Below, one piece after another: positions 45,454 to 57,415 of a stretch of DNA of 64,000 bases. The stretch lies in assembly GCA_023383815.1 (NCBI GenBank), contig JAHDYG010000013.1, forward strand, positions 1-64,000, given 5' to 3'. The position numbers and the translations under genes were made by a program. The stretch comes from Rhodocyclaceae bacterium (lineage in GTDB: Bacteria; Pseudomonadota; Gammaproteobacteria; Burkholderiales; Rhodocyclaceae). A model generated the notes under the pieces. The model ran no database searches. It was not told the origin of the DNA and saw only the letters and a program-made list of their open reading frames with translations. Each line of letters opens with the position of its first letter. The stretch's first letter is position 1.

Positions 45454-46602
45454 TTAAATCCGTTCAAATTCCTGCGACGGGATTTCCTGCGCCTGGGCGT
45501 GCGCGACGAGGGCGGCGTCGTGCGCCGCCTCGGCCAGCGCATCGCGAAGCAGGGACAGGCCCGCGCCGGTCGCCGCGCTCAAAAAAACGCTCGTGATCTT
45601 ACCACAGTCACCCCTCCGGGCTTCCGGGGACATCCCGGTCAGATCGATCTTGTTGTAGACCATGATCTGCGGCACATCCCCGGCCCCGATCTCGGCCAGG
45701 ACCTGGTTGACGGCTTCGATCTGGGCAGCCCGATCCTCGCTGGCCGAATCGACCACATGCAGCAACAGATCGGCACTCGCCGTCTCCTCAAGCGTGGCGT
45801 GGAAGGCTTCCACGAGTGCGTGAGGAAGATCCCGGATGAATCCGACCGTGTCCGACAGCACAACGTTCCCCGCCTCGCCGACATAAAGTCGCCGCGAGGT
45901 CGTGTCGAGCGTCGCGAACAGCTGATCGGCGGCGTAAGCGCCTGCTTTCGTCAGCGCATTGAAGAGCGTGGATTTCCCGGCATTGGTGTAGCCCACCAGC
46001 GAGACCGAAAGCACGTCGCGCCGTGCCCGCCCCTTGCGTCGCGTCGATCTTTGCCGGCGCAGCTTCTCCAGGCGAGCCCTCAGGGTCCGCACCCGAAGGC
46101 CAAGCAATCTCCGGTCGGTTTCGAGCTGTGTCTCACCAGGACCACGCAGCCCAATCCCTCCTTTCTGCCTTTCAAGGTGGGTCCACCCACGTACGAGGCG
46201 CGTGGACAGGTGATCGAGTTGCGCGAGTTCGACCTGCAGCTTGCCTTCGTGACTGCGCGCACGCAGCGCGAAGATGTCGAGGATCAGGGCCGTACGATCG
46301 ATGACGCGGCACTGGAGCGCACGCTCCAGGTTCCGCTGCTGGGCAGGCGACAGCGCGTGGCAGAACACGACGAGGTCCGCATCGTGCGAGCGCAGGGCTT
46401 CGGCGATTTCCTCGACCTTGCCGCGGCCCGCGAAAAGCGCGGGATCCGGTCTTGCGCGACGGCCGGTGACCACCGCCTCGACCGAGGCTCCCGCACTGGC
46501 AACGAGCAGGCGTAGTTCGGAGAGCCGCTCGTCGAGCACCCCCTGCCCGAGATCAAGCTGGACGAGTACCGCCCGCTCCCCGGAGGCCGGACGCTCAAAC
46601 AT
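45454..46602 (-). CDS. hflX: GTPase HflX
   Basis: A 382-residue ribosome-associated GTPase. The HflX N-terminal domain includes GRGKVEEIAE and a GGIGLRGPGETQLETDRR hinge; the G domain has G1 GYTNAGKST, G3 DTVGF and G4 NKID. HflX can split stalled or heat-damaged 70S ribosomes. It lies in the conserved hfq-hflX-hflK-hflC order, 26 bp after hfq. Confidence 0.96.
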   Translation of the reverse strand: MFERPASGERAVLVQLDLGQGVLDERLSELRLLVASAGASVEAVVTGRRARPDPALFAGRGKVEEIAEALRSHDADLVVFCHALSPAQQRNLERALQCRVIDRTALILDIFALRARSHEGKLQVELAQLDHLSTRLVRGWTHLERQKGGIGLRGPGETQLETDRRLLGLRVRTLRARLEKLRRQRSTRRKGRARRDVLSVSLVGYTNAGKSTLFNALTKAGAYAADQLFATLDTTSRRLYVGEAGNVVLSDTVGFIRDLPHALVEAFHATLEETASADLLLHVVDSASEDRAAQIEAVNQVLAEIGAGDVPQIMVYNKIDLTGMSPEARRGDCGKITSVFLSAATGAGLSLLRDALAEAAHDAALVAHAQAQEIPSQEFERI

Positions 46603-46628
46603 CGGGACTCTGGCTCATGGGCAGTGGC

Positions 46629-46871
46629 TCAGCCGTTCCCCGCATCGGCATCCTGCTGGATATTGACCGGACGGGCTGGCACGACCGTCGAGATGGCGTG
46701 CTTGTAGACCATCTGGGTGACCGTGTTCTTGAGCAGCACGACATACTGATCGAAGGATTCGATCTGCCCCTGCAGCTTGATGCCGTTGACCAGATAGATC
46801 GCAACGGGAATATGTTCCTTGCGCAGGGTGTTCAGGAAGGGGTCTTGTAGAAGTTGCCCTTTATTGCTCAT
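46629..46871 (-). CDS. hfq: RNA chaperone Hfq
   Basis: An 80-residue Sm-like protein. The Sm1 motif ([24 protein letters not shown], about residues 10-33) and Sm2 motif (YKHAIST, 56-62) are intact. The hexamer binds sRNAs and mRNAs. The C-terminal tail is short (about 15 residues), as in many betaproteobacteria. A 92-bp gap separates it from der and could hold its own promoter. Confidence 0.98.
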   Translation of the reverse strand: MSNKGQLLQDPFLNTLRKEHIPVAIYLVNGIKLQGQIESFDQYVVLLKNTVTQMVYKHAISTVVPARPVNIQQDADAGNG

Positions 46872-46963
46872 GTCGTAACCTCAGGCTCTTGTGTTTTTGT
46901 GAATGTAAAGGATTTCATGCTGCACCGCCACAACGGTATCGGCATGCAATCCCGGTGTGGAAA

Positions 46964-48292
46964 TCAATCCTTGCCTGCGTAGGGATTATGCGCGGTCTTG
47001 AACTGGATGCGCAGCGGGGTTCCCTGCAGTTTGAACGCCTCCATGAAGGTCCGTTCAAGAAATCGGACATAGGACGCCGGAACGTGATCCAGCGCCGCGC
47101 CGTGAATCACGACGACCGGCGGGTTGCTGCCTCCCTGGTGTGCGTAGCGCAGCTTCGGCCGGAAGACGCCGTGACGCGGTGGCGCCTGCTTGGCGACCGC
47201 CGCCTGCAGCGTGCGGGTCAGGCGTGGCGTGGAGAGATTGCTGGTCGCCGCAGCATAGGCAGCATCCACGGACTTCATCACCGCGGCAGCGCCGCTGCCG
47301 GTGAGCGCCGAGATGAAGTGCGTGCGCGCAAACGCCAGGAAACCGAGCTTGCGCGCGATGTCCTGCTTGACGAGTTCGCGACGGTAGCTGTCGACCGCAT
47401 CCCACTTGTTGACGGCAACGACCAGGGCACGCCCTGCATCGACGATGAAACCGGCGATGTGGGCATCCTGATCGGAGATGTCCTGCGACGCGTCGAGCAC
47501 GAGCACAACCACGTTCGCCTTCTCGATCGCCTGCAGGGTCTTGATGACGGAAAACTTCTCGACTGCCTCGAAGACCTTGCCGCGCCGGCGCAGGCCCGCA
47601 GTATCGATCAGCGTGTAGCGGCGCCCGCCGCGCTCGAACGGGATCGCGATCGCGTCGCGCGTCGTTCCGGGAAGATCGAACGCGATCACCCTGTCCTCAC
47701 CAAGCAGGGTGTTGACGAGCGTCGACTTGCCGACGTTCGGGCGGCCGACGATCGCAATCGAAGGCGCCCTGTCCTCGACCTCATCGGGCTCATCATCGGG
47801 TGCAAACGGGGCGAGCACGCACTCGATCAGCTCCCGCACCCCGTCGCCATGCGCGGCCGAGATCGGTACGGGCTCGCCCAGGCCGAGTGCGTGAAACTCG
47901 GCGCCGACCAGACCGCGATTCATCCCCTCGGCCTTGTTCACGACAAGATGGACCGGACGACCGGAACGCCGCAACCGCGTGGCGATCTCCTCGTCATGCG
48001 GAGTGAGCCCTCCCCGGCCATCGACCAGGAACAGCAGCACGTCCGCCTCGGCGATCGCCTGCTCGGCCTGCAGCGCCATCTCGTGCATGATCCCGGACTT
48101 TGCGACGGGGTCGAATCCGGCGGTATCGACGACGATGTAGTCGCGCGTGCCAACGCGCCCGATCCCGTAGTGGCGATCGCGCGTCAACCCCGGTTTGTCG
48201 GCGACCAACGCATCGCGTGTGCGGGTGAGGCGGTTGAACAGCGTGGATTTGCCGACATTGGGACGGCCTACCAGAACAAGAGTCGGCTTCAC
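46964..48292 (-). CDS. der: Ribosome biogenesis GTPase Der (EngA)
   Basis: A 442-residue double GTPase for 50S assembly. Two G domains each carry a [10 protein letters not shown]-loop (about residues 7-16 and in the second half), with DTAGF and DTAGL G3 motifs, followed by a KH-like C-terminal domain. The start is GTG at 48292, giving [15 protein letters not shown]; a GGAAGGA site lies just upstream after the bamB stop. Upstream sequence in frame is inside bamB and not Der-like. Confidence 0.96.
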   Translation of the reverse strand: MKPTLVLVGRPNVGKSTLFNRLTRTRDALVADKPGLTRDRHYGIGRVGTRDYIVVDTAGFDPVAKSGIMHEMALQAEQAIAEADVLLFLVDGRGGLTPHDEEIATRLRRSGRPVHLVVNKAEGMNRGLVGAEFHALGLGEPVPISAAHGDGVRELIECVLAPFAPDDEPDEVEDRAPSIAIVGRPNVGKSTLVNTLLGEDRVIAFDLPGTTRDAIAIPFERGGRRYTLIDTAGLRRRGKVFEAVEKFSVIKTLQAIEKANVVVLVLDASQDISDQDAHIAGFIVDAGRALVVAVNKWDAVDSYRRELVKQDIARKLGFLAFARTHFISALTGSGAAAVMKSVDAAYAAATSNLSTPRLTRTLQAAVAKQAPPRHGVFRPKLRYAHQGGSNPPVVVIHGAALDHVPASYVRFLERTFMEAFKLQGTPLRIQFKTAHNPYAGKD

Positions 48293-48305
48293 GAAATCCT
48301 TCCGT

Positions 48306-49463
48306 CTAGCGGGCTTCGAGGGCGAAGATTCCGCCTTCGCGCGTCTGGATGACGAAGCGGTCCGCGCCGAACGCTTGCGGGTCGGCCGCGATCGCGCTGT
48401 CGTCGGCGCGCAAGCGCGCAACGAACTGCCCGGTCTCGCGGTCGAGCGCATGCACGACACCCTCACGATCTCCGACGACAACGGCTGCGGTCATTGCCAA
48501 GGGGCGCGTGACGCCACGGCGGCGCAGTGAATCCTGCTTCCAGACCGAGGCCCCTCCGAAAGCGTCCAGGCCATGCACGGCATCATTGTCTTCGGTGACA
48601 TATACAAAACGCGCATCGCGCGCAAGCCCGACACTGCTCGACATCTCGCGTGACCAGAGGGGTCGTCCGTTGGCCAGATCGAAGCAGCCGATGCGACCCT
48701 GGTACGCCACCGCGCAGATCTCGCTGCGCCACAGGACCGGCGTTCCGGCGACATCCGTGATCCGCTCAAGCTCGGTTACGCCGCGCGGCGAGGCGACCGC
48801 CAGCTCCCACAGCAGGCCGCCGTTCTCGGCGCTCAGACCGGCGACCTTGCCAGCCGGGAATCCCGCGACGAGCGCGCGATCGGCCATCACGACCCCAGCA
48901 GCGCTGCGCAGCGACAGCGCCGGCATCGTGCGCTGATAGAGCCAGCGCCGGCTGCCATCGGCCGCATCGAACGCGATCAGACGCCCATCGCTCGCTCGCA
49001 CCACGACGATCGCGTCAGACACCGCAGGCGGCGCAAGCACCTCCGCGCCAACGGGTGCGCGCCACAGCTGCGCGCCGCTCGTCGCATCGAGACTCACAAG
49101 CTCGCCATCGGTCGTCACCACCGCCACGATGCGCCCATTGCTGCCCACTCCGGCGGACAGGCGCTTGCCGGCATTGGCGCTCCAGGTCGTGGCGCCGTCC
49201 TGGATCCTCACGACCGTTCCGTCATGGGCTGCCGCATATACCGCCTGTCCTGCGACGGCTGGTTGAAACGTGTAGTTTGCGGCTGATCCGACGCGGCTCT
49301 GCCAAACGACGCGCAGCTCTCCAGTGGCCTGAAAGGCGGCCAGCTCGGGCAGCCTGGCTGCGGAGTCCGCGAACGGATTGAGCGAGGAGCATGCCGGCAA
49401 CGCAAGAAGCGCGACGAGGGATGCAACGAAGGGAATGCGGCGGACGGGATGGCCGGATTTCAT
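48306..49463 (-). CDS. bamB: Outer membrane assembly lipoprotein BamB
   Basis: A 385-residue lipoprotein with a lipobox LALPACSS (Cys about residue 25) and an eight-bladed PQQ-type beta-propeller with repeated (D)[17 protein letters not shown] and DLANGRPLW motifs. It supports the BAM complex in inserting outer-membrane proteins. It lies between yfgM and der, the conserved order, 3 bp after yfgM. Confidence 0.95.
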   Translation of the reverse strand: MKSGHPVRRIPFVASLVALLALPACSSLNPFADSAARLPELAAFQATGELRVVWQSRVGSAANYTFQPAVAGQAVYAAAHDGTVVRIQDGATTWSANAGKRLSAGVGSNGRIVAVVTTDGELVSLDATSGAQLWRAPVGAEVLAPPAVSDAIVVVRASDGRLIAFDAADGSRRWLYQRTMPALSLRSAAGVVMADRALVAGFPAGKVAGLSAENGGLLWELAVASPRGVTELERITDVAGTPVLWRSEICAVAYQGRIGCFDLANGRPLWSREMSSSVGLARDARFVYVTEDNDAVHGLDAFGGASVWKQDSLRRRGVTRPLAMTAAVVVGDREGVVHALDRETGQFVARLRADDSAIAADPQAFGADRFVIQTREGGIFALEAR

Positions 49464-49466
49464 CGG

Positions 49467-50114
49467 TCAGGACTCCAGCGATTCAAGTTTGCTGCGGATC
49501 ACCTGATGCAGCGGATCGGCGGCACGCTCTGGACTCGAACCGAGCGCATCGAGCGCGGCCTGCCAGGCGCCACGCGCCTGCTCGGACTTGCCTTCCTCGG
49601 CAAGGATGTCTCCACGCAGATCCTCGAAGCGCGGCTTGAGGGCAGGCATGGGCGCCTTTTCCAGCTGCGCCAGCGCTTGCGCGTGCGCCCCTTCGTGCAG
49701 CAGCACAGCGGCAAGGCGCAAACGCGCGAGATCGCGCAGCGCGGGATCATCGCCGCGGCTGGCGAGCCATTCGAGGTGAGCCCTGGCGTTCTGCCTGTCG
49801 CCCTGGTCGAACTGAATGTTGGCCGAGATCAGTGCCGCCATCTGCGCGTAGCCGGAGGAACCGAAACGGTCGATCAACTGGCCGGCCGCCTCGCGCGCAC
49901 GTGCAGCGTCCCCACCCTCGGCTGCCTTTTCGACGAGATGGAAGAGCGCGCTCGCCTCATTGGCCTGCTTGTCGCGATACCACTGGTAGCCCTGCCAGCC
50001 CACCGAGCCGATTGCCGCTGCCAGCACGACGGCGACGACAAACCGGCCGTTGTCCTGCCACCAGGCCTTGAGCTGGGAAATCTGTTCCTGTTCTTCGAGA
50101 TCATAGACTGCCAT
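49467..50114 (-). CDS. yfgM: YfgM-type tetratricopeptide membrane protein
   Basis: A 215-residue protein with an N-terminal acidic cytoplasmic segment ([19 protein letters not shown]), one membrane helix (about 25-43), and a periplasmic TPR-like domain. YfgM is an ancillary subunit at the SecYEG translocon that links to periplasmic chaperones. Its first 14 bp overlap the hisS end; bamB follows. Confidence 0.92.
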   Translation of the reverse strand: MAVYDLEEQEQISQLKAWWQDNGRFVVAVVLAAAIGSVGWQGYQWYRDKQANEASALFHLVEKAAEGGDAARAREAAGQLIDRFGSSGYAQMAALISANIQFDQGDRQNARAHLEWLASRGDDPALRDLARLRLAAVLLHEGAHAQALAQLEKAPMPALKPRFEDLRGDILAEEGKSEQARGAWQAALDALGSSPERAADPLHQVIRSKLESLES

Positions 50115-51399
50115 ATTCGTCCCCTTCTTCTGGATACAGGCACGCCGCGACCGCCTCGGAAAGCTGGTCGAGCGTGATCTGCTGCTGCGCTCCCGGACCG
50201 CGCAAGGGCTTCAGGCCGACCAGACCCGCAGCCGCTTCGTCATCACCGATCACCACCGCAAGCTGCGCTCCGCTGGCATCGGCCTTCTTCATCTGGGACT
50301 TGAAGCTGCCGCCGCCACAGTGGGTGAGCACGGCGAACCCGTAGCCGCGCAAGGCCTCGGCGGCACGGAACGCAAAACGCTGAGCGAGTTCGCCCGCATG
50401 CACCACATAGACATCGGGCTGCACCTGCTCGGCCTGCCCGCCGCTTTCGTGCCACAGGGCAAGCAGACGCTCGACGCCCATCGCAAAGCCCGCCGCGGGA
50501 GCCGCTTTGCCGCCGAGCAGTTCGACCAGCCCGTCGTAGCGTCCGCCTGCGCACACCGTCCCCTGCGCGCCAAGCCGGTTCGTGACCCACTCGAACACGG
50601 TGCGGTTGTAATAATCCAGTCCGCGCACCAGCCTCGGATTGATGCGGTACGGGATCCCCGCGTCCCTCAGGATCGCCTGAACGCCCTCGAAATGCGCAAC
50701 CGAGTCGGCTCCGAGATAGTCGACCAGCCGCGGCGCCTTCTCGACCATCTCCTGCAGATCGGGATTCTTCGTGTCGAGGATGCGCAAGGGGTTCGAGTAC
50801 AGGCGGCGACGCGCGTCATCGTCGAGAATCGCCTGATGTCCTTCGAGATAGGTGATGAGATCGGCACGGTGCCGCGCCCGCTCGTCCGCGGAGCCGAGCG
50901 AGTTGAGCTCGAGGCGAACGTCTTCCAGTCCGAGATCGTCCCACAGCCGTGCACACATCAGGATCAGTTCGGCATCGATGTCGGGGCCGGAGAATCCGAG
51001 CGCCTCGACCCCGATCTGGTGAAACTGCCGGTAGCGCCCTTTCTGCGGACGTTCATGGCGGAACATCGGCCCCTGGTAGTAGAGGCGCTGCCCTCCGGCG
51101 AACAGCATCTTGTGCTGGATGGCCGCCCGCACGCAGGAAGCCGTCCCCTCCGGACGCAGCGTCAGGTGCTCGCCGTTGAGGGCGTCCTCGAACGAGTACA
51201 TTTCCTTCTCGACGATGTCGGTCACTTCACCGATTGCGCGCTTGAAAAGCGGCGTCGGTTCGACGATCGGCATGCGGATCGGGCGATAGCCATAGCTGCG
51301 CAACCAGTCGCGCACCAGATCCTCGAAATGCTCCCAGACCTCGGCCTCGTCGGGAAGGATGTCGTTCATCCCGCGCACGGCCTGCAATGTTTGACTCAT
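50101..51399 (-). CDS. hisS: Histidyl-tRNA synthetase
   Basis: A 432-residue class II synthetase. Motif 2 ([20 protein letters not shown]), the histidine-specific motif [15 protein letters not shown] and motif 3 ([10 protein letters not shown]) are present, followed by the C-terminal anticodon-binding domain. It starts [18 protein letters not shown]. Between ispG and yfgM in the conserved order. Confidence 0.97.
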   Translation of the reverse strand: MSQTLQAVRGMNDILPDEAEVWEHFEDLVRDWLRSYGYRPIRMPIVEPTPLFKRAIGEVTDIVEKEMYSFEDALNGEHLTLRPEGTASCVRAAIQHKMLFAGGQRLYYQGPMFRHERPQKGRYRQFHQIGVEALGFSGPDIDAELILMCARLWDDLGLEDVRLELNSLGSADERARHRADLITYLEGHQAILDDDARRRLYSNPLRILDTKNPDLQEMVEKAPRLVDYLGADSVAHFEGVQAILRDAGIPYRINPRLVRGLDYYNRTVFEWVTNRLGAQGTVCAGGRYDGLVELLGGKAAPAAGFAMGVERLLALWHESGGQAEQVQPDVYVVHAGELAQRFAFRAAEALRGYGFAVLTHCGGGSFKSQMKKADASGAQLAVVIGDDEAAAGLVGLKPLRGPGAQQQITLDQLSEAVAACLYPEEGDEYGSL

Positions 51400-51426
51400 G
51401 TTCTCCAGCCTGAACCAGATGGGCCT

Positions 51427-52676
<1,250 letters not shown>

Positions 52677-52680
<4 letters not shown>

Positions 52681-53768
52681 TGCCCCGCCTGCTCCAGCTT
52701 CAGACGCGCCACACCACCGGATCGGGTGTGCGGAACCAGATCCACAGCGACGCCATCACGTTCGAGTTCCACCTTCGACGCGTTGCCGATCACCAGATCG
52801 AACGGCCCCCGACCCTGGACCACACGCTCGGTCCCCGGTGCGCCGACGCCTGTGAACAGCGTCATCCCCTCCGCGTCGCGTACCTGGATCCACGACTCCC
52901 CGGCCAGACGGAACACGAGTCGCTCCATCCCCGACGCAGTTGGCTCCATCGGCACAGGGGGCGGCTCGGCAGGCGCCGGAGCCACTGCACCGGCTTCCAT
53001 CGCGCCTGAACCGCCCGGCTCCCCAGCATGCGATCCCACGGCAGCGCGAACGTCCTCGCCCACCGGTCCGGACGACACCGCGGAGCCGGGTGCGTCGAGC
53101 CCGGTCTCACGCCCTTCCGCTTCCGCGCGGTCTGCCTCGACGGGGGCGGGCGCGACGGCAAGCTCCGCGGCCGGCGGGGAAGGCTCCGGGGCTCGCACCG
53201 GCTCGGACGGCACAGCCGCCGTCGCGGGCTGCGGGGCGCCACGACCCGAACCCTCGGTGAGGATCTCGGGTGGCATCGGAGGATCGAGCGGCGCCTTTTC
53301 CTGCGGATTCCGAACGGCGACAGGCCGATCATCGACCTGGAACCAATCGAAGTACCACCCCACCGCGAGCATCAGAAGCATGCCAATGACCAGAATCCTC
53401 ACCGGTCGCTGCACCCTGCGCTCGCCGTCTTCGTCCGGCATCGTCCCGTCGGCGTTCGCAACCGGCGACAGCTCGACCCGCTGGACCGGTGCGCCGGCAC
53501 CGGGCATGCGAGAGACCACAAGCTCGGCATCCAGGCCAAGATGGCGCGCATAGTTGCGCACGAATCCGCGCGCGAACGCCACTCCCGGCAACAGGTCGAA
53601 GCGCTCCTGTTCGATGGCCTCGATCTGGCGCACCGAAAGCTTCAGCGCATGGGCAATGTCTCCGATCGATTCACCGCTCGCTTCGCGTGCTTCACGCAGC
53701 AGGCGTCCGGCGCCGCACGCCGCCTCCGGCTCATCCTGGGCTGCTCTGTCCTCGTACTGCTCGCTCAC
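52677..53768 (-). CDS. rodZ: Cytoskeletal protein RodZ
   Basis: A 363-residue bitopic protein. A cytoplasmic helix-turn-helix domain (about 20-85: [20 protein letters not shown]... [13 protein letters not shown]) binds MreB, one helix (about 122-141) crosses the membrane, a long Pro/Ala/Glu-rich linker follows, and a periplasmic DUF4115 domain ([19 protein letters not shown]) ends the chain. It supports rod shape. It overlaps both pilW (4 bp) and ispG (4 bp). Confidence 0.92.
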
Positions 53769-54565
53769 TCGAATCTTCCCTGGATCATTTCCTGAAACTG
53801 CGGCGAATCCGAAAACCTGCCGCGGAGTTGCTCGGCATAGCTTGCAGCCGCTTCACGATTTCCGAGCCGGCGCTCCGTGCGCAGACCAAGCCACGCGGAT
53901 TCTGCGGTCGGGTCGCGGCGCTGGTGCAGCTGGACGAGGTGACCGCGTGCGGTCGCATAGTCGCCCCGGCGATAGGCGATCCCGGCCAGATGATAGAGCG
54001 CCAGAGCATTGCCCGGGTCGACCGTGACCGCAAGCTGGAACTGCACCCGTGCGGCCTCCTCGTTCTTGAGTCGCAGATGGCACAGGCCGGCATTGGCGTA
54101 GGGACGCGTCGCATGCCGGTAGTAGGGATTGGAGGCGGCCAGCGCGAGGAGCCGGAGCCCTTCCTGCTCCTCGCCGACCGAGCACAGGAACCATCCATAG
54201 CTGTTGTTGAAATCCGGATCGTTGGGCGCCACGCTCAAGGCCCGCTGGAAACTGGTGCGCGCGGCGCCGGTGTCGCCCACCATCATCAGCACCAGGCCCA
54301 TCAGGTGATGCGCCGGTGGGTAGCCGGATTCATAGGCGAGCGCGTTGCGTGCCGCCTCGAGCGCCAGATCGTAGCGGCCGACCTCGAAATAGGCCATCCC
54401 GAGATCGACGTGCACCTTGGATCTACGCTGCGCGTCGGTCGTGGGATCTGCGTCGAGCATCGGCCGTTCCGCCGTCTGGACGCCTCCTCCGGGCGCCATG
54501 CCTGCGCAACCGGTCAGCGCCAGGGACCCGGCCACCGTCACCCAGAGTACGAATCTGCGCACCAT
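53765..54565 (-). CDS. pilW: Type IV pilus biogenesis/stability lipoprotein PilW (PilF)
   Basis: A 266-residue lipoprotein with lipobox LALTGCAG and six or so TPR units (for example HVDLGMAYFEVGRYDLALE, NNSYGWFLCSVGEEQEGL). PilW/PilF is the outer-membrane pilotin for the PilQ secretin, needed for type IV pili. ATG 54565 is chosen: it shares a base with the rlmN stop (TGATG) and has GGGAGG at proper spacing, whereas the ATG 6 bp upstream sits too close to that site. Confidence 0.92.
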   Translation of the reverse strand: MVRRFVLWVTVAGSLALTGCAGMAPGGGVQTAERPMLDADPTTDAQRRSKVHVDLGMAYFEVGRYDLALEAARNALAYESGYPPAHHLMGLVLMMVGDTGAARTSFQRALSVAPNDPDFNNSYGWFLCSVGEEQEGLRLLALAASNPYYRHATRPYANAGLCHLRLKNEEAARVQFQLAVTVDPGNALALYHLAGIAYRRGDYATARGHLVQLHQRRDPTAESAWLGLRTERRLGNREAAASYAEQLRGRFSDSPQFQEMIQGRFE

Positions 54566-55695
54566 CAGCATGCCTCCCTCGAAGCGTGAATCGGAACGGT
54601 TCGTCGTGTCCGGTCCTGCACCTGGCCGGCGAGCTGGCCACATGCGGCATCGACGTCCTCGCCGCGGGTGCGCCGCACCGTCGTGACGATTCCGGCGTCG
54701 ACGAGGATACCTGCAAAACGCTGGATCCTCTGCTGCGGGCTGCGGCGAAACGGCGAGTCCGGGAACGGATTGAACGGAATCAGGTTGAACTTGCATGGCA
54801 GTCCGCGCACGAGCGACAGGAGCTGTCGCGCGTGCGCATCGCTGTCATTCACGCCGTCGAGCATCACGTACTCGAAGGTGATGAAGTCGCGCGGCGCACG
54901 TTCCAGATAGCGGGCACACGCTGCCATCAGTGCTTGCAGCGGATACTTGCGGTTGATCGGCACCAGCCGGTCGCGCAGCGCATCGTCTGGTGCGTGCAGC
55001 GAGACGGCCAGCGCAACCGGGCACTCTTCGCGCAGACGATCCATCGCCGGGACGATGCCCGAGGTCGACACCGTCACGCGCCGACGGGAAAGGCCATAGG
55101 CGTAGTCATCGAGCATCACGCGCAACGCGACGAGTACGCTGTCGAAGTTCGCAAGCGGCTCTCCCATCCCCATCAGCACGACATTGCTGATGACGCGGCC
55201 ATTGTCGCGCTCGTCTTCACCGCCGCCATCGCCCTGTGGATCACGCGCGGCACCCAGCAGCCGGTTGGCCAGCCACAGTTGCCCGAGGATCTCTCCGGTT
55301 GCGAGGTTGCGGTTGAACCCCTGCTTGCCCGTCGAGCAGAACGCGCAATCGAGCGCGCAACCTGCCTGTGTCGAAATGCACAAGGTGCCGCGGGTCGCCT
55401 CCGGGATGAACACGGACTCGACCGCATTGCCCCCGCCCACGTCGAGCAGCCACTTGCGCGTTCCGTCGACCGAGACGGAATCGCGCATCACCGCAGGCGC
55501 GCGCACGCAGGCCTGCCCGGCGAGCCGCGCCCGCAGCGCCTTGGCGACGTCCGTCATTCGGTCGAACTCTGCGCAGCCTTCACGGTGCACCCAGCGCATG
55601 ACCTGGCGGGCGCGAAAAGGCTTCTCGCCGAGCGATTCGAACCAGGTGGTCAGGCCGTCCAGGTCCAGATCCAGCAGATTGACCGGTGTGCTCAT
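54565..55695 (-). CDS. rlmN: Dual-specificity RNA methyltransferase RlmN
   Basis: A 376-residue radical SAM enzyme that makes m2A at position 2503 of 23S rRNA and A37 of some tRNAs. The cluster motif C-x3-C-x2-C is in [20 protein letters not shown]; the conserved methyl-carrying Cys lies near the C-terminus in the [18 protein letters not shown] segment. ATG 55695 gives [15 protein letters not shown]. First of the rlmN-pilW-rodZ-ispG-hisS string. Confidence 0.97.
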   Translation of the reverse strand: MSTPVNLLDLDLDGLTTWFESLGEKPFRARQVMRWVHREGCAEFDRMTDVAKALRARLAGQACVRAPAVMRDSVSVDGTRKWLLDVGGGNAVESVFIPEATRGTLCISTQAGCALDCAFCSTGKQGFNRNLATGEILGQLWLANRLLGAARDPQGDGGGEDERDNGRVISNVVLMGMGEPLANFDSVLVALRVMLDDYAYGLSRRRVTVSTSGIVPAMDRLREECPVALAVSLHAPDDALRDRLVPINRKYPLQALMAACARYLERAPRDFITFEYVMLDGVNDSDAHARQLLSLVRGLPCKFNLIPFNPFPDSPFRRSPQQRIQRFAGILVDAGIVTTVRRTRGEDVDAACGQLAGQVQDRTRRTVPIHASREAC

Positions 55696-55747
55696 CGTAT
55701 GTGGGGGCGCGGCGCTCCGTCGACCGGAGGCGCCGCATGCGTGCGCC

Positions 55748-56173
55748 TCAGCGCGCAAATACGTTCATGCCCGGAAAGAAGAAGGCGACTTCCACCGCCG
55801 CAGTTTCCGGGGCGTCCGAACCATGAACCGCGTTGGCGTCGATCGAGTCGGCAAAATCCGCACGGATCGTCCCCGGCGCGGCCTTCTTCGGATCGGTTGC
55901 GCCCATCAGCTCTCGGTTGAGCGCAATGGCGTTCTCGCCCTCGAGCACCTGGATCATCACCGGCCCGGACGTCATGAAGGACACGAGATCCTTGAAGAAG
56001 GGACGCTCCTTGTGCACCGCGTAGAACTGCCCCGCCTCACGCTCGGACAGATGCGCCATGCGCGCTGCTACGATCTTCAGGCCTGCGTTCTCGAAGCGCT
56101 GATAGATCTGGCCGATCACGTTCTTGGCCACGGCATCGGGCTTGATGATGGAAAGGGTGCGTTCGATTGCCAT
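55748..56173 (-). CDS. ndk: Nucleoside diphosphate kinase
   Basis: A 141-residue enzyme that equalises NTP and NDP pools. The phospho-histidine His117 is in the signature [10 protein letters not shown]; the N-terminal [18 protein letters not shown] is typical. Full length. ATG 56173 is the family start. It lies 52 bp upstream of rlmN, the conserved ndk-rlmN-pilW order. Confidence 0.98.
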   Translation of the reverse strand: MAIERTLSIIKPDAVAKNVIGQIYQRFENAGLKIVAARMAHLSEREAGQFYAVHKERPFFKDLVSFMTSGPVMIQVLEGENAIALNRELMGATDPKKAAPGTIRADFADSIDANAVHGSDAPETAAVEVAFFFPGMNVFAR

Positions 56174-56301
56174 CTGCAAATGCTCCAAAGTTGCTATAGA
56201 GTGGATGAAAAGTAAAACGTTGCAGTTTAACAGAGAACGGGCAACCACTCTTGAACGCCCGCGACGCGCGCGGACCCGTTCGTGGTTGCGCCGCGCCCTG
56301 C

Positions 56302-57318
56302 TCAGAATCGATCGGGATCGAAGCCCGTCTCCCGGTAGATCGCCTGGATGAGTTCGGGTCCGATACGTGCCGCCATGCTGCGGTGGACGGGGATCAGCGC
56401 ACGCTTGAAGGCTCGCCGCCCGTCCGCGTCCAGTTCATGGATCTCGGTGGTCCCTGCAGCGCGGACCGCTTCGATGGCCCGCGCGTTTTCCTCTCGTGCA
56501 ATCCGGTTCGCGTACACGCTTGCCTCCTCCAGTGCCTGCTCCAGTTGCCTGCGGATCGACCACGGCAGCGCATCCCAGAACCGCGCGTTGGTGATCACCG
56601 CATAGCCCAGATAGCCGTGGTCCGTGATCGTCAGATGCTTCTGCACCTCGTGCATCCGCTGCGTGTAAAGGTTGGAGTGCGGATTCTCGGTTCCGTCTAC
56701 GACTCCGATCCGGAGCGCCTGATAGACCTCCGAGAACGCCATCATGTGAGGGATGGCGCCCAGGGCAAGCATCTGCTCCTCGAGCACTTTCGAGGCTTGA
56801 ATGCGCATGCGCTTGCCATGCAGGTCTTCAGGCGTGCGGATCGGCGTATTGGCCGAGAACGACTTGAATCCGTTGTCCCAGAACGCCAGCCCCTTGATGC
56901 CGCGCGATTCGAGCGACGCGAGAAGACGCTTGCCGATGGGGCCGCGCGTGACCTTGGCCAGCGCCGCCTCGTCGTCGAAGATGTACGGCAGGTCGAACAC
57001 CTCGAACTCTGTCACGCCAAGCACGCTGAATTTCGCCAGCGACGGGGCGAGCATCTGGACGGCACCCAGTTGCAGGGCCTCCATCTCCTCGCGGTCGCGA
57101 TACAAGGAGCTGTTCGGATGGATCTCGACCTGCACGCGCCCCCCGGTCAGCGCCTCGGCACGCGCCCTGAAGAACTCGGCAGCCTTGCCCTTCGGGGTGT
57201 CGGGCGCCACCACGTGGCTGAAGCGGATCACCAGCGGATCGGCCGCCGGCGCCCGCGGCGCAAACGCTCCAAGCCCCGCCACGAGCGCCGCATACAGCAG
57301 CAGCATGCGATACTTCAT
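56302..57318 (-). CDS. dctP: TRAP transporter solute-binding protein DctP
   Basis: A 338-residue periplasmic binding protein with a signal peptide (residues 1-25, ending APAAD). Motifs [36 protein letters not shown] and [22 protein letters not shown] are those of C4-dicarboxylate DctP; the Arg in MRIQ is the carboxylate anchor. It should bind succinate, malate or fumarate for a DctQM membrane pair. No dctQ or dctM follows; ndk is next. It is divergent from dctS-dctR across 97 bp, as in dicarboxylate TRAP loci. Confidence 0.93.
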   Translation of the reverse strand: MKYRMLLLYAALVAGLGAFAPRAPAADPLVIRFSHVVAPDTPKGKAAEFFRARAEALTGGRVQVEIHPNSSLYRDREEMEALQLGAVQMLAPSLAKFSVLGVTEFEVFDLPYIFDDEAALAKVTRGPIGKRLLASLESRGIKGLAFWDNGFKSFSANTPIRTPEDLHGKRMRIQASKVLEEQMLALGAIPHMMAFSEVYQALRIGVVDGTENPHSNLYTQRMHEVQKHLTITDHGYLGYAVITNARFWDALPWSIRRQLEQALEEASVYANRIAREENARAIEAVRAAGTTEIHELDADGRRAFKRALIPVHRSMAARIGPELIQAIYRETGFDPDRF

Positions 57319-57415
57319 CCAATTTCCTCCTGCGATCGGTCGTGCGCTCTGGCCCCTTCACGGCGAGCGCTACCGAACCCACTCCTTCGACCCCGACGCG
57401 CCACGGCGATTTCCA

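Noticed and set aside
56801-57415. 205-codon upstream extension of dctS
   Set aside because: It lies opposite dctP and gives a Ser/Arg-rich non-homologous sequence; the kinase begins at 57416 with a membrane helix.
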